Assembly (NCBI GenBank): GCA_050084515.1 | Contig: CM114271.1 | Span: forward strand, 5,828,001 to 5,892,000 | DNA: 64,000 nt | Direction of reading: 5' to 3' | Source: Blasia pusilla | Lineage: Eukaryota; Marchantiophyta; Marchantiopsida; Blasiales | Shown: positions 34,690-48,554 of the stretch, piece after piece | How positions within the stretch are numbered: the first letter of the stretch is position 1 | Layout: the number at the start of each line of letters is the position of its first letter | Notes under the pieces: generated by a model | Seen by the model: only the letters and a program-made list of their open reading frames with translations | Databases searched by the model: none | Told to the model about the DNA's origin: nothing | Made by a program: the position numbers and the translations under genes

Positions 34690-35460
34690 TGCAAAAATAA
34701 GTTGACACCAACACTTTGATACCAACCTTTATTCTCTTAACCCCCACTCGAATATCCAAACTTCAAAGGGTGGTCAATAGTGCAACCCACTTAGCATATA
34801 ACCATGAATACTGATTGTTTTTGCCCAAAAAACTTGTCTCCAATCCACCCTTTCTTATCATACTTTGTGCCCTCTCCAACAATGTTCAATTCATCTACTC
34901 TACTATTCCATTTTGTTGAGGTGTACCCATGGTAGTAAATTGTTGAATGATTCTTTCATTCTTGCAAAATTGCTTGAATTCATATTACTTGCACTCTACT
35001 CCATAATGACATCTCAAGCAGAAGGTTGCATGTGAACAAAGTTTATAAGTGTAGTCCTGGTCAAGTTAGTGGACTTGAGTCTACCATATGGAGAGACAAG
35101 TTTGTTTCTTTGATTGAAATCCAAGATTAAGATGGAAACCTCCATAGGGATGAGAAAGGAAAGTCTACGATAATTTCTGTGCCATGGAGGGACTTGCCAC
35201 TTGTCCATTTTGATGCAAGCATGGCCAAGAAATTTGATCTCTTTCTTATTCATTTTTCCATGTTGATCTTCCATTCTTTGGGAATTATCAATACTTTAAA
35301 ATTTGGCTTCCTCATGTACATCCGCATGTTTCTAGAGTAATCATCCACAAATGAAACAATTTAAAATGCTCCTACTTTTGAAAGAATCGGTGTGAGTCTC
35401 CAAAAATCTAAATGTATTTCATCCAAATCCTCTTTTTTGTTATGGATTGCAGTGCTAAAA
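34690..35460 (-). pseudogene. Decayed Ty1/copia integrase remnant
   Basis: Read on the minus strand from about 35440 down, it gives LDFWRLTPILS, then SFVDDYSRNM and a W-K-I-N-M-E block. Near 34925 comes GTPQQNG followed by MN-TLLERAQSMIRKG. These are the copia integrase core landmarks in the right order. Stops and frameshifts are frequent. No LTRs or RT were located for it. It is on the opposite strand to the copia remnant starting at 37540, so it is a separate insertion. Confidence 0.7.
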
Positions 35461-37539
<2,079 letters not shown>

Positions 37540-37815
37540 ACTTGACTTCTAGATTATAGGCTTCATGGAAAATCTTTTATTCTCCATTGCTATGGAGTGC
37601 AAAACTCATGAGAAGATATAGTATGGTAAATTAAAGTTGTAGATTAGTCTATATTCAAAGTATTTGGATGTCATGCATGTGCTCATATACAACAAGACCA
37701 TACGTCAAACTAAGTTGGATTTAAAATGAAGGAACCTTATCGTCCTTGGATATAAGAAACTTGTGAAAGGATAGAGGATGTGGGATCCGAGTGCACAATG
37801 GATAGTTACGAAAAC
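37540..37815 (+). pseudogene. Copia integrase C-terminal remnant (left part of a split element)
   Basis: Fragments follow the copia integrase tail: KTHEKI-YGK (KTPEExW type), YSKYLDV or FKVFGCHACAHI in alternate frames, then VLGYKKLVKG-RMWDPSAQWIVTK. This corresponds to the FLGYxxGVKGYRLWDP and following block. The coding text breaks off at the start of the gypsy-type element (37816). It resumes at 42986 with SRE and further residues, fitting the SRDVxF motif that normally comes next. The gypsy element is thus nested in this copia. Confidence 0.8.
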
Positions 37816-37950
37816 TATCACATCTTTTAGGATAGATCGGCGAGATCTAGTAGAGCCACTTCAGAGATATTGGAGGACAACCTCAGGAGGTCGAGGATGA
37901 CCTGCTAAGGCCACGGGTAACCTGAGAGAGCAGGTTTCCCCTTTGTTTCG
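37816..37950 (+). repeat. A1 repeat of copy A, truncated to 135 bp
   Basis: Matches the first 135 bases of A2 (42350 onward), then jumps into methyltransferase sequence. No B-type repeat precedes it; the upstream bases are copia coding DNA. Confidence 0.85.
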
Positions 37951-38645
37951 ACATAGATTTGGTCATTGCACGTTGGCCGTGTTAGGGCCAATCGGGTGCT
38001 GGACGAGGTAGCGGGTTAGTTGACACTCAATCTCGGTTGTTTTGGGAGATGATGCAAATCTTGCGACACTTGCAAGAGCATGAGTCACGTTCTCCACCAT
38101 ACATTATGGAGAATGTGCCGATTTTGGGCGATTCGAGGTCCTGAGTGGTGACAAGTGCACATCAGGTGCGCGCATGGATCTGCCCGATAGTGTTGTTAGA
38201 CGCGGCGAGTGTAGGTTCATGAGCACATCACCCATGTCTTTGGTGGACCAACTTGGTGCTACATGAGGTTTTTCAGGGGGCGTATGCGCGAGTGGAGCAC
38301 CCCTCCCATTTGTTGGTGGATTCTACTTTGGATCCAGGTTTCCGATCACAATCAATACGACACGATGATTGACCCCCGTTGACTGTGGTCAACAGGATTG
38401 GCATGCCACGAGCAACCTTTCCCACATTGGTGAGTTTCCCCGCTTCCTATACATTCAAGGAGGCTAGGCCAAGCTTGGTTTGGGATGACCACGTACAGCG
38501 ATTGGTGGATCCTAATGCCGATGAGCGAGAGCGAGCGATGAGATTCCCCTCAAGAGTGACGACAATACCGTCACTATCAGAGGCATCACAACGTCATGTC
38601 TTGGATCAAGTGATGGACCTGAACTGCTTGACATGGATTTTTAGC
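37951..38645 (+). pseudogene. C5 cytosine methyltransferase remnant, C-terminal half, copy A
   Basis: Starts at IDLVIARWPC, where the motif IV glutamine codon has become TAG at 37983-37985 (WPCQ in copy B). It continues with SRLFWEMMQIL, motif VI as IMENVP at about 38106-38120, and a motif VIII-like region ending WWTNLV. The LPT-type motif IX follows (RATFPTLVSF) and then the tail DERERAMRFP ... DLNCLTWIF, which fits motif X. Motif I is deleted. The protein family transfers methyl groups from S-adenosylmethionine to cytosine C5. Several other in-frame stops confirm it is dead. Confidence 0.85.
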
Positions 38646-39720
38646 TTAGGGTAGTTGAGCACCATCGTTTGAGGTTGCGATAGATTACAGCTATTGCGTT
38701 GGTGAGCTGAGCCCCATGCATACCAAGATGGTGGAGGCAGTGGCTGGGGGCGAGACTCGAGTAGATCGACATACCATAGATGATCGGGAGAGACACCCTT
38801 GGATTTCTTCGAATATTTTGAAGGTACGCCGGGAGATGATAGCCACAACATCGAGCGTGGTTCCGGGTATTGCATGTGGAGGAGATCAGAGTTTGCAGTT
38901 GGCTATAGGGGAGCAGCCGAGTTCTATTGTCCAAGACGGGGTTGCACCATAGCAACCACCGGCATCTGCGTCGAAGAGTCCTACCTGTAGTCACGATGGA
39001 GACTTGGGAGCCAGATATGGGCCCTAAGTTGATAGGAGGAGAGCGGCGCCGGATATACCAGTTCCTTAGGAGTTGTAGGAGCTGTTTTGCATTTAGCATG
39101 CATGATTTTGGTACGTTGAAGGGTCCAGGGATCAGCATTGAGTTGTCGAGTGACACGCCAATCTTCCCACGATCCGACAGATATAGTGACATGGAGAGGG
39201 CTCTGATTCAGAGTAGGAGCTAGGACTTGGTTGGAGCAGGACTAGTGGAGATGTCACATGGAGAGTATGCATCTGCCACTGTCATGCCTGCCAAGAAGGA
39301 TGTGCATGGGAGTAGGATGGATAGGCGGATGTGTGGAGATTATCGACCAATCAATCGCCAGATGAAGTCCAATAGATATGCCATGCCCATCCCTGAGGAG
39401 ATTTTTTATACTACTGGGCATGCAAAGGTCTTTAGTTTGCTAGATCTTCAATCCGGATACCATCAGTTGCGTATCAGATTGGAGGACAGGTTGAAGACGG
39501 AATTTTGGGGCATCAATCCTCACGAGAAGGATTGTTTGTACTAGTGGCGGTTCTTACCATTTGGGTTAAAGAACGCCCCGGCTGAGTTTGAGAGGGTCAT
39601 GGATAGGATCTTGGCAGGTCTGGATTTTGGTAGGTTTTATATTGATGACATCGTAGTTTTAGCGCCACAGTTGAGGAGCATGAGCGACATCTAGAGGAGG
39701 TGTTTTGATGATTGCAGTTT
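38646..39720 (+). pseudogene. Reverse transcriptase, copy A
   Basis: A linker of about 110 codons leads to RT. The landmarks are METWEPDMGPKL, GLVEMSHGEYASATV, RRMCGDYRPINRQ, FSLLDLQSGYHQL, FLPFGLKNAPAEF and catalytic YIDD at 39638-39649. The main frame has stops near 39221 and 39542, and loses frame after YIDDIVVL through a one-base loss relative to copy B. Type and order are Ty3/gypsy. Confidence 0.88.
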
Positions 39721-40430
39721 CATAAGCTGAAGCTACATCCAGGTAAGTGCAAGTTCTTCTACGACCAGATTAAGTACCGAGGGCATATGATATACTCAAA
39801 GGGGCCTTGGTGTGCATTAGACAAAGGTGGAGGCTATTTCACGCATTCCACGCCCTACAGATGTGAGTCGAGTTCGTGCATTCATGGGATTGGCAAACTT
39901 CTATCCAAGGTACGTCAAGGATTTCAGTTTGATTGCAAAGCCACTGACCTTGCTGACCAAGATGGATCAAGAGTGGCACTAGGGGATGAGCAGGAGAGAG
40001 CATTTCACCAACTCAAGGACAGATTGATGTGTGCGCCTATATTGAGGAGACCGATCAGGGCGTCCTTTCCAGTTGCATACTGATTGGAGCATGTTGGGGC
40101 TTGGAGCCATGCTCACCCAACATGATGATGAGGATAGAGAGTTCATGGTGGCTTATGTTAGTAGTTTGAACAAAAATGCAAAGGCAAAGTATAGCTCGTA
40201 TGAGGGTGAGTGTTTGGCGTGCAGGCTATTGCGCATTTCAGGTGTTATATATTCGGGAACCCATTTACCATCATAACTAATCATCAGCCACTTCAATGGT
40301 TGATGGAGTTTGACAAGCTTACAGGGAAGCTTGCAAGGTGGGCTCTATTGTTGCAGGAGTATGATTTCCAGATGGTGCGTAGACCTGGGATGCTCAACCA
40401 AGATGTAGATGGTTTGAGCCTTAACCCATG
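39721..40430 (+). pseudogene. RT connection and RNase H, copy A
   Basis: RNase H shows TDWSMLGLGAMLTQ (first aspartate), YSSYEGECL (glutamate), and TNHQPLQWLM, where the usual aspartate of TDHxPL is asparagine. A frameshift lies near 40215. The tail NQDVDGLS corresponds to the N-x-x-ADxLS block that ends gypsy RNase H. Confidence 0.85.
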
Positions 40431-41810
40431 CTCGAGTCAGAGAGATATGACTCGAGCTTGCTGGCATGGAGAGAGTGATGAGGAGTTGGTGCCAAGATGG
40501 CACCCATCAGCCTATTTGGGCTTGTTGGCTATGGAGATCCAAATTGTTGAGACTTCGATGGCGAGGTCTAATGGAGAGTCCTTAGATCTAGAGGCCGATG
40601 AGGAGACGACAGGTGGCTGAGACATTCACGACGATGGATTAGTCTTACAATACCTACATAATGGCAGCGTCATGAGCACAATGGATGCTAGAGAGCGGGA
40701 TCGGATCCTACAGCGAGCCAGACGGTTCCAATGGGAGGGGACACATGTGTTGCAAGTGTGGGAGGATGGTAGGATACGTGTAGTGCCTCATCCTTCACAG
40801 AGAGCAAGTTTTGTGCGTCATGCCCACAAGGAGTTGGATCATTTTGGAATGAAGCAGACATATAGCTTGCTCTAGATACAATATTGGTGGCGAGGCATGT
40901 AGATTGACGTTCATAAGTTTGTTCCCAGGTGCATGGTGTGTGGTCGGGTCCGAGCATCGTTCAATGCTCCGACTCCACAGTTGCATCCACTTCCGATCAT
41001 GGGTTTAGGTTATAGATGGAGTTTGGATTTAGCAGGACCTTTACCTTTCACGGAGCGCCATAGTGGTTATGTGTTGATGATGGTCGAGCACTTCTTGAAG
41101 TGGATAGAGTTGGTTGCATTGCATGACAAAGCAAGTGAGGGAGTAGCGTATGCCTTCCAAAATGAGTGTTGAGTCATTACGGTGCACCAATTGAGGTGTT
41201 GATAGACCGGGGTACAGAGTTTCGTGGGGAGTTTCAAGCCTTGTGTGATCATGGACTTATCGACCACCGCACCACTTCGCGATATCATCTTGAGGTGGAT
41301 GGACTATCGGAGAGGGTTGTGCAGACGGTGAAGAGAGGATTACGCAAGTATGGCTTGCAGAGAGGTCACCTAGGAGATTGGGACCTCTAGTTGCCATGGT
41401 TGGCAATGGGATAGAGATTCAGCACGCAGACATCGTACGTGCTACTTTATGGCCGAGCGATTTACCTACGGCTATTTATCGAGATGTTGGTGAGGTGTTG
41501 AATCTTGATGACCTTGATATATGGATGCGAACTTGTTCTCAGAGGGCTGAGTTGTTTCAGAGAGTGATGCCCATGGCGTTTGAGAACTTGGCGATTACGT
41601 AACATCAGAATACGTTGAGGTATGCGACTATTCGGGGACGTGATTATTGACTGACTATCCAGAGGTTTCATCAAGGAGACTATGTTACTTGTAACAGACG
41701 GAACCCACAACGTGGGATGTGACTACAGGGCGCACCATCTTGAGAGTGCGTGAGGTTTTGCCATCTGGTATTCTTTGAGTTGAGGGATGCGATGGTATGG
41801 TTTGGAAGGA
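40431..41810 (+). pseudogene. DDE integrase, copy A
   Basis: The HHCC domain spans about 40820-40950 (HAHKELDHFGMKQ ... CMVC). The core has YRWSLDLAGPLP (first aspartate), VLIDRGTEFRGEF (second) and DGLSERVVQTVKRG (glutamate). Stops near 40875, 41171 and 41390 and frame changes break it. The GPL/LAG block and the order after RNase H place it with Ty3/gypsy integrases. Confidence 0.85.
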
Positions 41811-42050
41811 GCATGTGTGTAACTGTGCGCCATGTCACCTTCCTAACATTGAAGGTATAGTTGATCTGAGCTTAGTAGTAGTTCATGTACGCTTGCAATG
41901 TATGTTGTATGGTTCCACTCGTGGTGCATCCACTATGCTAGTATGTGATGGATGTTCGAGAGGGTGGCATATGGCATGCCTGACGTCACCTCTCACTAGG
42001 ATTCATCGGGGACGGTGGATATATCCCTGATGTACACAGAGTAGGTAGTT
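41811..42050 (+). pseudogene. C-terminal PHD-type zinc finger of the integrase, copy A
   Basis: The spacing fits the C4HC3 PHD finger: C-M-L-(Y for C), CDGC, WHMAC, then GRW-I-(Y for C)-P. Two ligand cysteines are replaced and a stop lies just before the last pair. The copy B version retains the missing fourth-position cysteine, so the two copies together show the ancestral pattern. PHD fingers of this type bind histone H3 tails. Confidence 0.75.
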
Positions 42051-42210
42051 CTAGATTCTGACTTGTATCTATGACATGGATGACAAAAAGGTGACTAACG
42101 ATGGGGCCACATGAGCACCCAAACATTTTGCTCTTAGCGTCTGAGAGATGTATGTCATGGTAGGTAGGGATAGATGGCTATTTGGAGTTAGAGCGATCTA
42201 ACCACGAGCT

Positions 42211-42220
42211 AGGGGGGCGA
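42211..42220 (+). other. Polypurine tract, copy A
   Basis: AGGGGGGCGA lies just before B1 (42221), as in copy B. Confidence 0.7.
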
Positions 42221-42347
42221 TTGGAGATATTTTGGTACTTCTCGTCTCGTTGTTTGGATACCATGAGTTACCATGGGATCGTGTATGTTTGTGTGTATGT
42301 TCGATGACAACGATGAATGTTGTGTAGCGATGTGTATGTGCACAACA
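42221..42347 (+). repeat. B1 repeat, copy A
   Basis: 127 bases from TTGGAGATATTTTGG to GCACAACA, repeated at 42859-42985. Confidence 0.9.
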
Positions 42348-42349
42348 AC

Positions 42350-42858
42350 TATCACGTCTTTTAGGATAGATTGGCGAGATCTAGTAGAGCACCTTCAGAG
42401 ATACTAGAGGACAGCCTCAGGAGGTCAATGATGACATGCGGAGGCCACGGGTAACGTGAGAGAGTAGGTTTCCCCTTCGTTTTGGCTCATTTGGAGCCAT
42501 ATAGAGAAACTTACTATTTCAGGTAAGTTTCCATTTGGACTATAGTTAAATTTCCACTTTCAGAAGTGGCCCTTGACCCGCTGTAGCAGGTCAAGAGCCA
42601 AGGAGGTGATCTACGAGCATAGGTTACCGTGGAGAGAGCTTGGGAGAGGGAAGGGGGTATACCTCAACGAGAGAGAGTTTGAGAGCTCATTCTCTCTTTG
42701 TTGAACCTCTTGGCATGAGGCGGCGGACCTATGGTCCTCCTTGCCTTGTGTGTGTAACCCAAGCCTCTCATTAGGAGAGTGGGTTTGGTTTGACATGAGA
42801 GAGAGTGCACACCATGGAGAGTTTGGTATGAGATGTGATGTGAGATTTCATTGATTTA
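42350..42858 (+). repeat. A2 repeat, copy A
   Basis: 509 bases starting TATCACGTC, separated from B1 by two bases (AC). Its first 135 bases match A1 at 37816 and its whole length matches A1/A2 of copy B. It contains a short stem around 42570-42595 (CTTGACC/GGTCAAG). Confidence 0.9.
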
Positions 42859-42985
42859 TTGGAGATATTTTGGTACTTCTTGTCTCATTGTTTGGATACC
42901 ATGAGTCAGCATGGGATCGTATATATGTGTGTGTCAGTTCAGTGAGAGCGATGTATGTTGTGTAGCGGTGTGTATGCGCACGACA
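42859..42985 (+). repeat. B2 repeat, copy A
   Basis: 127 bases, a direct repeat of B1, forming the right end (CGCACGACA) of the element. After it the copia coding text resumes. Confidence 0.9.
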
Positions 42986-44640
42986 GTAGAGAGTGTGACA
43001 TTTTATGAAAATCTTATATTGAAAAGTAATTGATGGCTAGAAATTGTTACAATTGGAAAGTTGAAATGTTCGAGAAGATAAAATATCTTCAAAAGAACCA
43101 AACATAAGACTTGGTGAAATTTCTTGAGAACAAAAAGGAAATTGATGATAAGTGGGTACATAAAGAAAAGGGAGGAAATCCCCAAATATTAGGAGAGAGA
43201 TGTAGGAAAAAGCTTTTAGCAAAGGGATATGTAGTATTATGCACATAAGCAAGATATCCACTTCAACAAGATCTTCTCCTCAATGGTAAGGATTATGTAT
43301 GCTTGTATTTTGTTAGCCATTTTTGCATTCTATAATTTGAAGCTAGATTCAATGAGATGTGAAGATTTATTTTCTTCATGGAGAGTTAAAGAGGGAATTC
43401 AACATGCATCAAGCAAAAGAATTAAAGGTCCAAGGGAAAAGAAGATATGATGCGCAAATTGAAGAAGTCTCTGTGTGGACTAAAAAAACCTTTTGTGACT
43501 TGACGATGGCACAAAAGGTTTGATGCCTTCACGACCAAGAAAGGTTATATCAAAATTGAATTAGAAGTGGGAGAACTCCAAGTATTTATCTTGGTATTAT
43601 ATATTGATAATATGTTGATAATTATATTACACGTGGCTAAGAATAACATAATTAGAATGCAACTTAGCAAAGAGTTTGATATTAAGGATCTAAGTTGTGC
43701 ATGTACAAAGGGTCTAGGGAAAGACATTCAAAAGGACAAGGAGTATTTATTGTTGATATCTCAAAGTTAGTTAACAGAGAAGGTGTTGGCATGCTATGAT
43801 GGCATGGATGATTCAAAGTCAATCGTTGCTCTCTTCAATACAATATCCTACCATAGAAGACAACAAAAATACGTGTCTATTATCCCTTATGGAAGTGTGG
43901 TGGGAAGTTTGATGTATGCAATAGTATGTACAATATCAAACATCTTGTATATTGTGAGTATATTTAGAAGATATATGGTGGATCCAAGGAAGGAGCACTA
44001 GGAGGCTATGAGGTGGATGCTTTGGTATTTTAAGGTGAGTATGGATGTTGGTATTATGCTTCATATAGACTATGTGAGAAAAGGAAATGTGACATATTTT
44101 GGGGTTCTAAATTTTATGGAGATCTAGACAAGAAGAGACCCATTACAAGTGATGTGCTTAGATTGGAAAATGTTCTTATAAGCTGAAATCAACATTGCAC
44201 CCCACCATTGCTTTGTACACTACAATGACACGATATATATTTGGTAGTTAGAGAAGTAGCAAAGAAGGATATCTAATTCAGTTGATTTATTGGTGAACTT
44301 CGGTTAATTCAAGATCAATTTATATTTCATTGTGAATCTATGATAGCCATTGTGAAATTCACTTGGATAAAGAAAACAAGTGCATCGCTTGGGCAAACAA
44401 GACTATTGATATTAGATATCATAACACTCGGAAGGTTTTGTATGATAATGAAGTTTGTATGCATAAGACATGTATGAAATTAAATGTGGACATGTTGATA
44501 TGGGCAAACAAGACTGTTGATATTAGATATCATAACACTCGGAAGGTTTTATATGATAATGAAGTTTGTATGCATAAGACATGCATGAAATTAAATATGG
44601 ACATGTTGATACGATCAGAAAAGTTCCTTTCAAATTATAC
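42986..44640 (+). pseudogene. Copia RT and RNase H remnant (right part of the split element)
   Basis: It resumes with SRE-type residues, then ELVKFLENKKEIDDKWVHK and KLLAKGYVV. A degraded FNKIFS block, KLKKSLCGLKKPF and LVLYIDNMLII follow, with YVDD changed to YIDN. SLMYAIVCTISNILY, YMVDPRKEH and the RNase H tail KTIDIRYHNTRKVLYDNEV come last. The order is copia. Many stops and frameshifts show age. It is the continuation of 37540-37815. Confidence 0.85.
44391..44612. repeat. 111-bp tandem duplication inside the copia RNase H
   Basis: Bases 44391-44501 are repeated almost exactly at 44502-44612, keeping the frame (111 = 37 codons). The RNase H tail block (TxDIRYHNTRKVLYD) is therefore present twice. 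Confidence 0.9.
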
Positions 44641-47464
44641 ATTTTGAAATAAAAAATATGGAAAAATCAAGAAGGTGCACAAAGTGATATTTGTACAATA
44701 TGTATTTAATTCTTACATTTTTTTCTCTCTCTTTAAACATTTTTATTTGACATTTAAAAAAATCTATTTTACGTGGATCTTGAATCTATATATTAACTTA
44801 ACATTTTTTCAAAAATATTTTATCATTTTAAGGGTCGTGTAAATATTGGTAGGAGAATGATGTTTAAACACGAGCTATTAATAAGGGTCCATCCCTTGCG
44901 AACATTTTAAAAAAATCCAAATTTGTATACCCCAAAATAATAAAAAAATTCAATCGAAGATACTACATTTCCAAAAACGTGCATCTCTTATTTCTAAATT
45001 GTGGAGCATTCCGAAGTGTTTTCCTTCGTGATCATAAAAATTAGTGCCCGTGACAATCCTCTCTCTAGGGTATTAGGAACACCCCCTCTTACGACTCAGC
45101 CAGACCTGCCCCGTATTCAAACCCTTCCTCTGGGTATTAGGAACACGTTCAACCATGTAAGAGTCATGGAACAGACCTCCCCAAATTATATAGATGTAAT
45201 TATAGGATAGATGAAAAGATTCAAAACAAAGTGGTTTGGACTCTGGAGGACTTTTAAGTAAATGCGACCCCAAAAATTCCAGAAAAAAGAAAAGCAAGCA
45301 CATATCGCGTCTTTATGAACACAGCTCGAAAACAACGTGTGAACCCACGCCCCAGACAGCGAACTGAAACAATACTCACTCTGTCAGTTATCCCTTAATG
45401 AGCCCTCTCCTCTCAGGCTCTCACTCGCGCTTGTCCTTGTCATCATTGATAAATTTATTTTATTTTATTATTGTCGCTCATTCATAAATTCGTGTATGTG
45501 GGTATTTCGGTATTGGGGCCCCCTAGTGCTACAAGTTTGGGTATTGGGCACTAGTAGGGGAGGGGGCCCAATACCCACACACACGAGCATTGATAGATGG
45601 GTTTGGGTACAATGCTTTAATACACTTGCACCACCAATAACTTGCCAAAACGAGCCCATATTTCGAGGATGGTATTTTACTACGAGGCCTTGAGTGGTAG
45701 CCTAGCCTAGCCTCGTTTTGTCCTGCATGGCTCGTATTCCTTTGCATGCATCCATACAAGTTTTTTTTGCCTTTTTTGTATCATGTGGAGAAACTTGTTG
45801 CTCTTTTGGGTGGAGTTTGGGAATGGTTGACCATTTGGTGTTTCTCTAGAAGCACATGAGTGGGGACGAAAACCAACCTTGCTCACCAACCAACCAACAA
45901 AGACAGAGGGTAAGATGTGGAGAGATGAGCCCATGGAGAAGTTTTGTGCATATGCATTCTCTTATCGTGTCTTTGTCTCATTCATGCAGCAATGAAGGAA
46001 ACTCATGGAGATATGAGATATGGACCACACGTATGCTTTGCAATTGGATCCCGTTCGTTGAGTTAAATTATTAAATTCTCCTATCTCGATCTTATAAAGG
46101 AACTATTTGAAAAGAGTTATCTTCCATAGAAGTTAAAGTTCTAGGAATTATGCATGGGGCAAGCCATGGATCTAGTAGTAGGAGGAGGTATATATATCTC
46201 TCTAATTCCAACTTAAAACGTGTGGGGTCACTAGCTGAGCTCCAAAAAATTTGGGGGGAAATGTTTGGATTATCCCCTAACTTTTGGATCCATCCATCAT
46301 TGCCTTGGAAAAAAATGAGCTAAGGATAAGTTTTTTTCTTAGAGTATGGGAGAAAATAGGAGATGTGGTGGGGAGCATTGTTGTCTTCATATTATCCCTT
46401 GAAACCAACATTACGCAAGAGGTCCCTTTAGTGGGCTCTTAAGTTTGTTTTCATGAAGATATTTCTTCAATATATTTGACTCTCGGGTATGTTATGTTAT
46501 ATTATGATGTGATTTTGTTTTGTTTCTTGTTGGAGATCTCATAGACTTGGCACCGGTTTCCACATGAGCAAGATGGCTAGGTGAGAAACTTTGTTAAGCA
46601 CCCTTGCATCCAAGGTGCCGAGTTGTGCAATGAATGTTTCAAGCATACCTGTCATGATTTCTTCAAGATTCCAACCTTTCTCTTGTCGTCCCTTGACTCT
46701 TTTCATCTCTTGAGAAGGAAGTCTCATGAAGAGATTGGACTTCATAAAGTCCATGTATTTTCCACAACTATTCTCTTGTGACACTTAGCCAAGAGATAAA
46801 AGCTTGAATCCATTATTTGAATAGAATCTATCACACTAGAGGAGGAGGATGGGATGTAGTGGTCGTTATATGTCACCCACACACACGAATTATGTACATT
46901 TTTTTTATATTCTATGTTTTATGATTTTAAGTAGCATCCAATATTACTATAATTTTAAATATAACAAAATATTTTTATAGATCATATTGTGGATGAACAC
47001 ACCTTCTTCATGGAAACATAATTGCTTCCTTATATGATATAAGTGGGACTTCCGGTTTGAATTTCCTCGGAAAAAGAATTGTAACCACAAGGGCATAATC
47101 TGTAATTTCCAATGGAAAATGATTCAAAAGTTTTTGGAAGTAAAAAAAGTAAGAGATAAATTTTGGCATTGCAAAGATATCAAAATTATTTTGGAGTGAA
47201 AGTAAAAGAAGAATTAATTTATTTGGAAAACATAATAGAGAAGAAATTCCAATAAAAGAAACAGATAGAAAAGAAATCGAGAGATATTAAAGAAAATAAA
47301 CATCACTCAAAATATTTCCATGGGTAATTTCAACGATTATGAGATCTTATAGAGAGATTGTGACAATTATTTTTCAAAATAAAATCCTGAAAAGAACTTA
47401 CGAATGATGAATCCTTTTCATAGACGACACAAAAGTAAAGTGCTTAATATGAAGACTTACCCTT

Positions 47465-47733
47465 GTGCCTATTCATCCTCGGGTTTTCTAACCCGAGGTT
47501 GGGTTAGTTAACATGATTCCTCTCCAAAGTTCTCTTATAGAAGACAGTTAAATGTTTTATGTTCTCCTTATTAGTATGTAAGAGAATGTGTAGTATAATG
47601 GGCAACTTCTCCCCTTGCTGAGCAGCAGGTTTTGTGTTAAAATCTAGCTGGTGCACTCATTTTTTCTTAAGTGTCCCTCACCACTTAACTCGACTCTCAC
47701 CCTCCATGGCTTAGCCCAAGGATGAATAGGCAC
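47465..47733. repeat. MITE-like element with about 19-bp inverted ends
   Basis: The left end GTGCCTATTCATCCTCGGG and right end CCCAAGGATGAATAGGCAC are inverted repeats with one mismatch, 269 bases apart overall. The end motif recurs at 25003-25020 and 28668-28685. No clear target-site duplication was found. Confidence 0.5.
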
Positions 47734-48437
47734 GAGGTGACTTACTAACGTTCACAATACTTATAGTTAACTTTTTCATTCATTCATTCACGTATAAATA
47801 TATATTGCTACATAGATCTTACTTAGATTAGAAAAATAATTGGTTTGCTCACTAGGATAGGAAAATGAGAAAATCCCTAAATGAAGAATTGCAAAATTGC
47901 ATATGGAAAAAAATCATGTTTGTGGACATGTCCATGCCCATAAACTTACGTCTGTCCTATGGAAGGACTTGTTCATGTGGGCCTCACGATTCTAAATATG
48001 TACCATCTCCCACCTAAACTTATCTATCCATGTACGTCTTAAAGATGCATATCTCTGTTTCTAAACAACCATGACTTAGAATTGAAAGAACGATTTCCCT
48101 TTCGTATGAATATCCATTTAATTATGAAAAAAATAAACTTCAAATGAGGACAAAGAAAGGTAATAACATCTCAAGAAGGGGAGGATTCAAGGATTCAATA
48201 AATGCACAATGAAATGCAAAAATAAAATGCCAATAATCCAACATAAACACTAAATCAATTAGCACCTCGATTAGTAGCATGAAAAAAATATGACAAGAAC
48301 ATTAGTCGGTGCTCTAATGGAATGGACGTAATGAATGAATGGACGACGATGTGAGTGACCCGTAACCTCTTCCGCTCAACATATCAACAACAAAGCTTGC
48401 ACATATTGTAAGGCCATCGAGATGCATTGCCAAAAAT

Positions 48438-48438
48438 T

Positions 48439-48470
<32 letters not shown>
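48438..48470. repeat. Compound (GT)n(GA)n microsatellite
   Basis: A short GT run passes directly into a GA run, just left of copy B. Confidence 0.9.
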
Positions 48471-48554
48471 GACTACGAGAAGGGGAAAGATGATAATTCT
48501 TGCGGGAGTGGTGAACAAATATTTTCATGAAAGTATCAAAAGATATATGTAAGT

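Larger units (their letters stand above)
37816..42985 (+). mobile_element. Methyltransferase-carrying Ty3/gypsy-type element, copy A (5.2 kb, internally deleted)
   Basis: The left edge is TATCACATC (a TGTCAC variant) within copia coding sequence, and the right edge is CGCACGACA. Only 135 bases of the left repeat remain. They are joined at 37950/37951 to the middle of a C5 methyltransferase, so the leader, gag, protease and the first methyltransferase motif are deleted. The rest is RT, RNase H, integrase with a PHD-like finger, purine tract, then B1-A2-B2. It is collinear with copy B (48555-58862). Stops and frameshifts occur throughout. Confidence 0.85.
44641..48554. other. Intergenic DNA between copy A/copia and copy B
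   Basis: No gene supported. 45509-45571 contains an imperfect GGTATTGGGGCCCCC inverted repeat. 45065-45145 has GGGTATTAGGAACAC twice. 46500-46790 and 45500-45930 have short frames of no known family. Confidence 0.4.
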
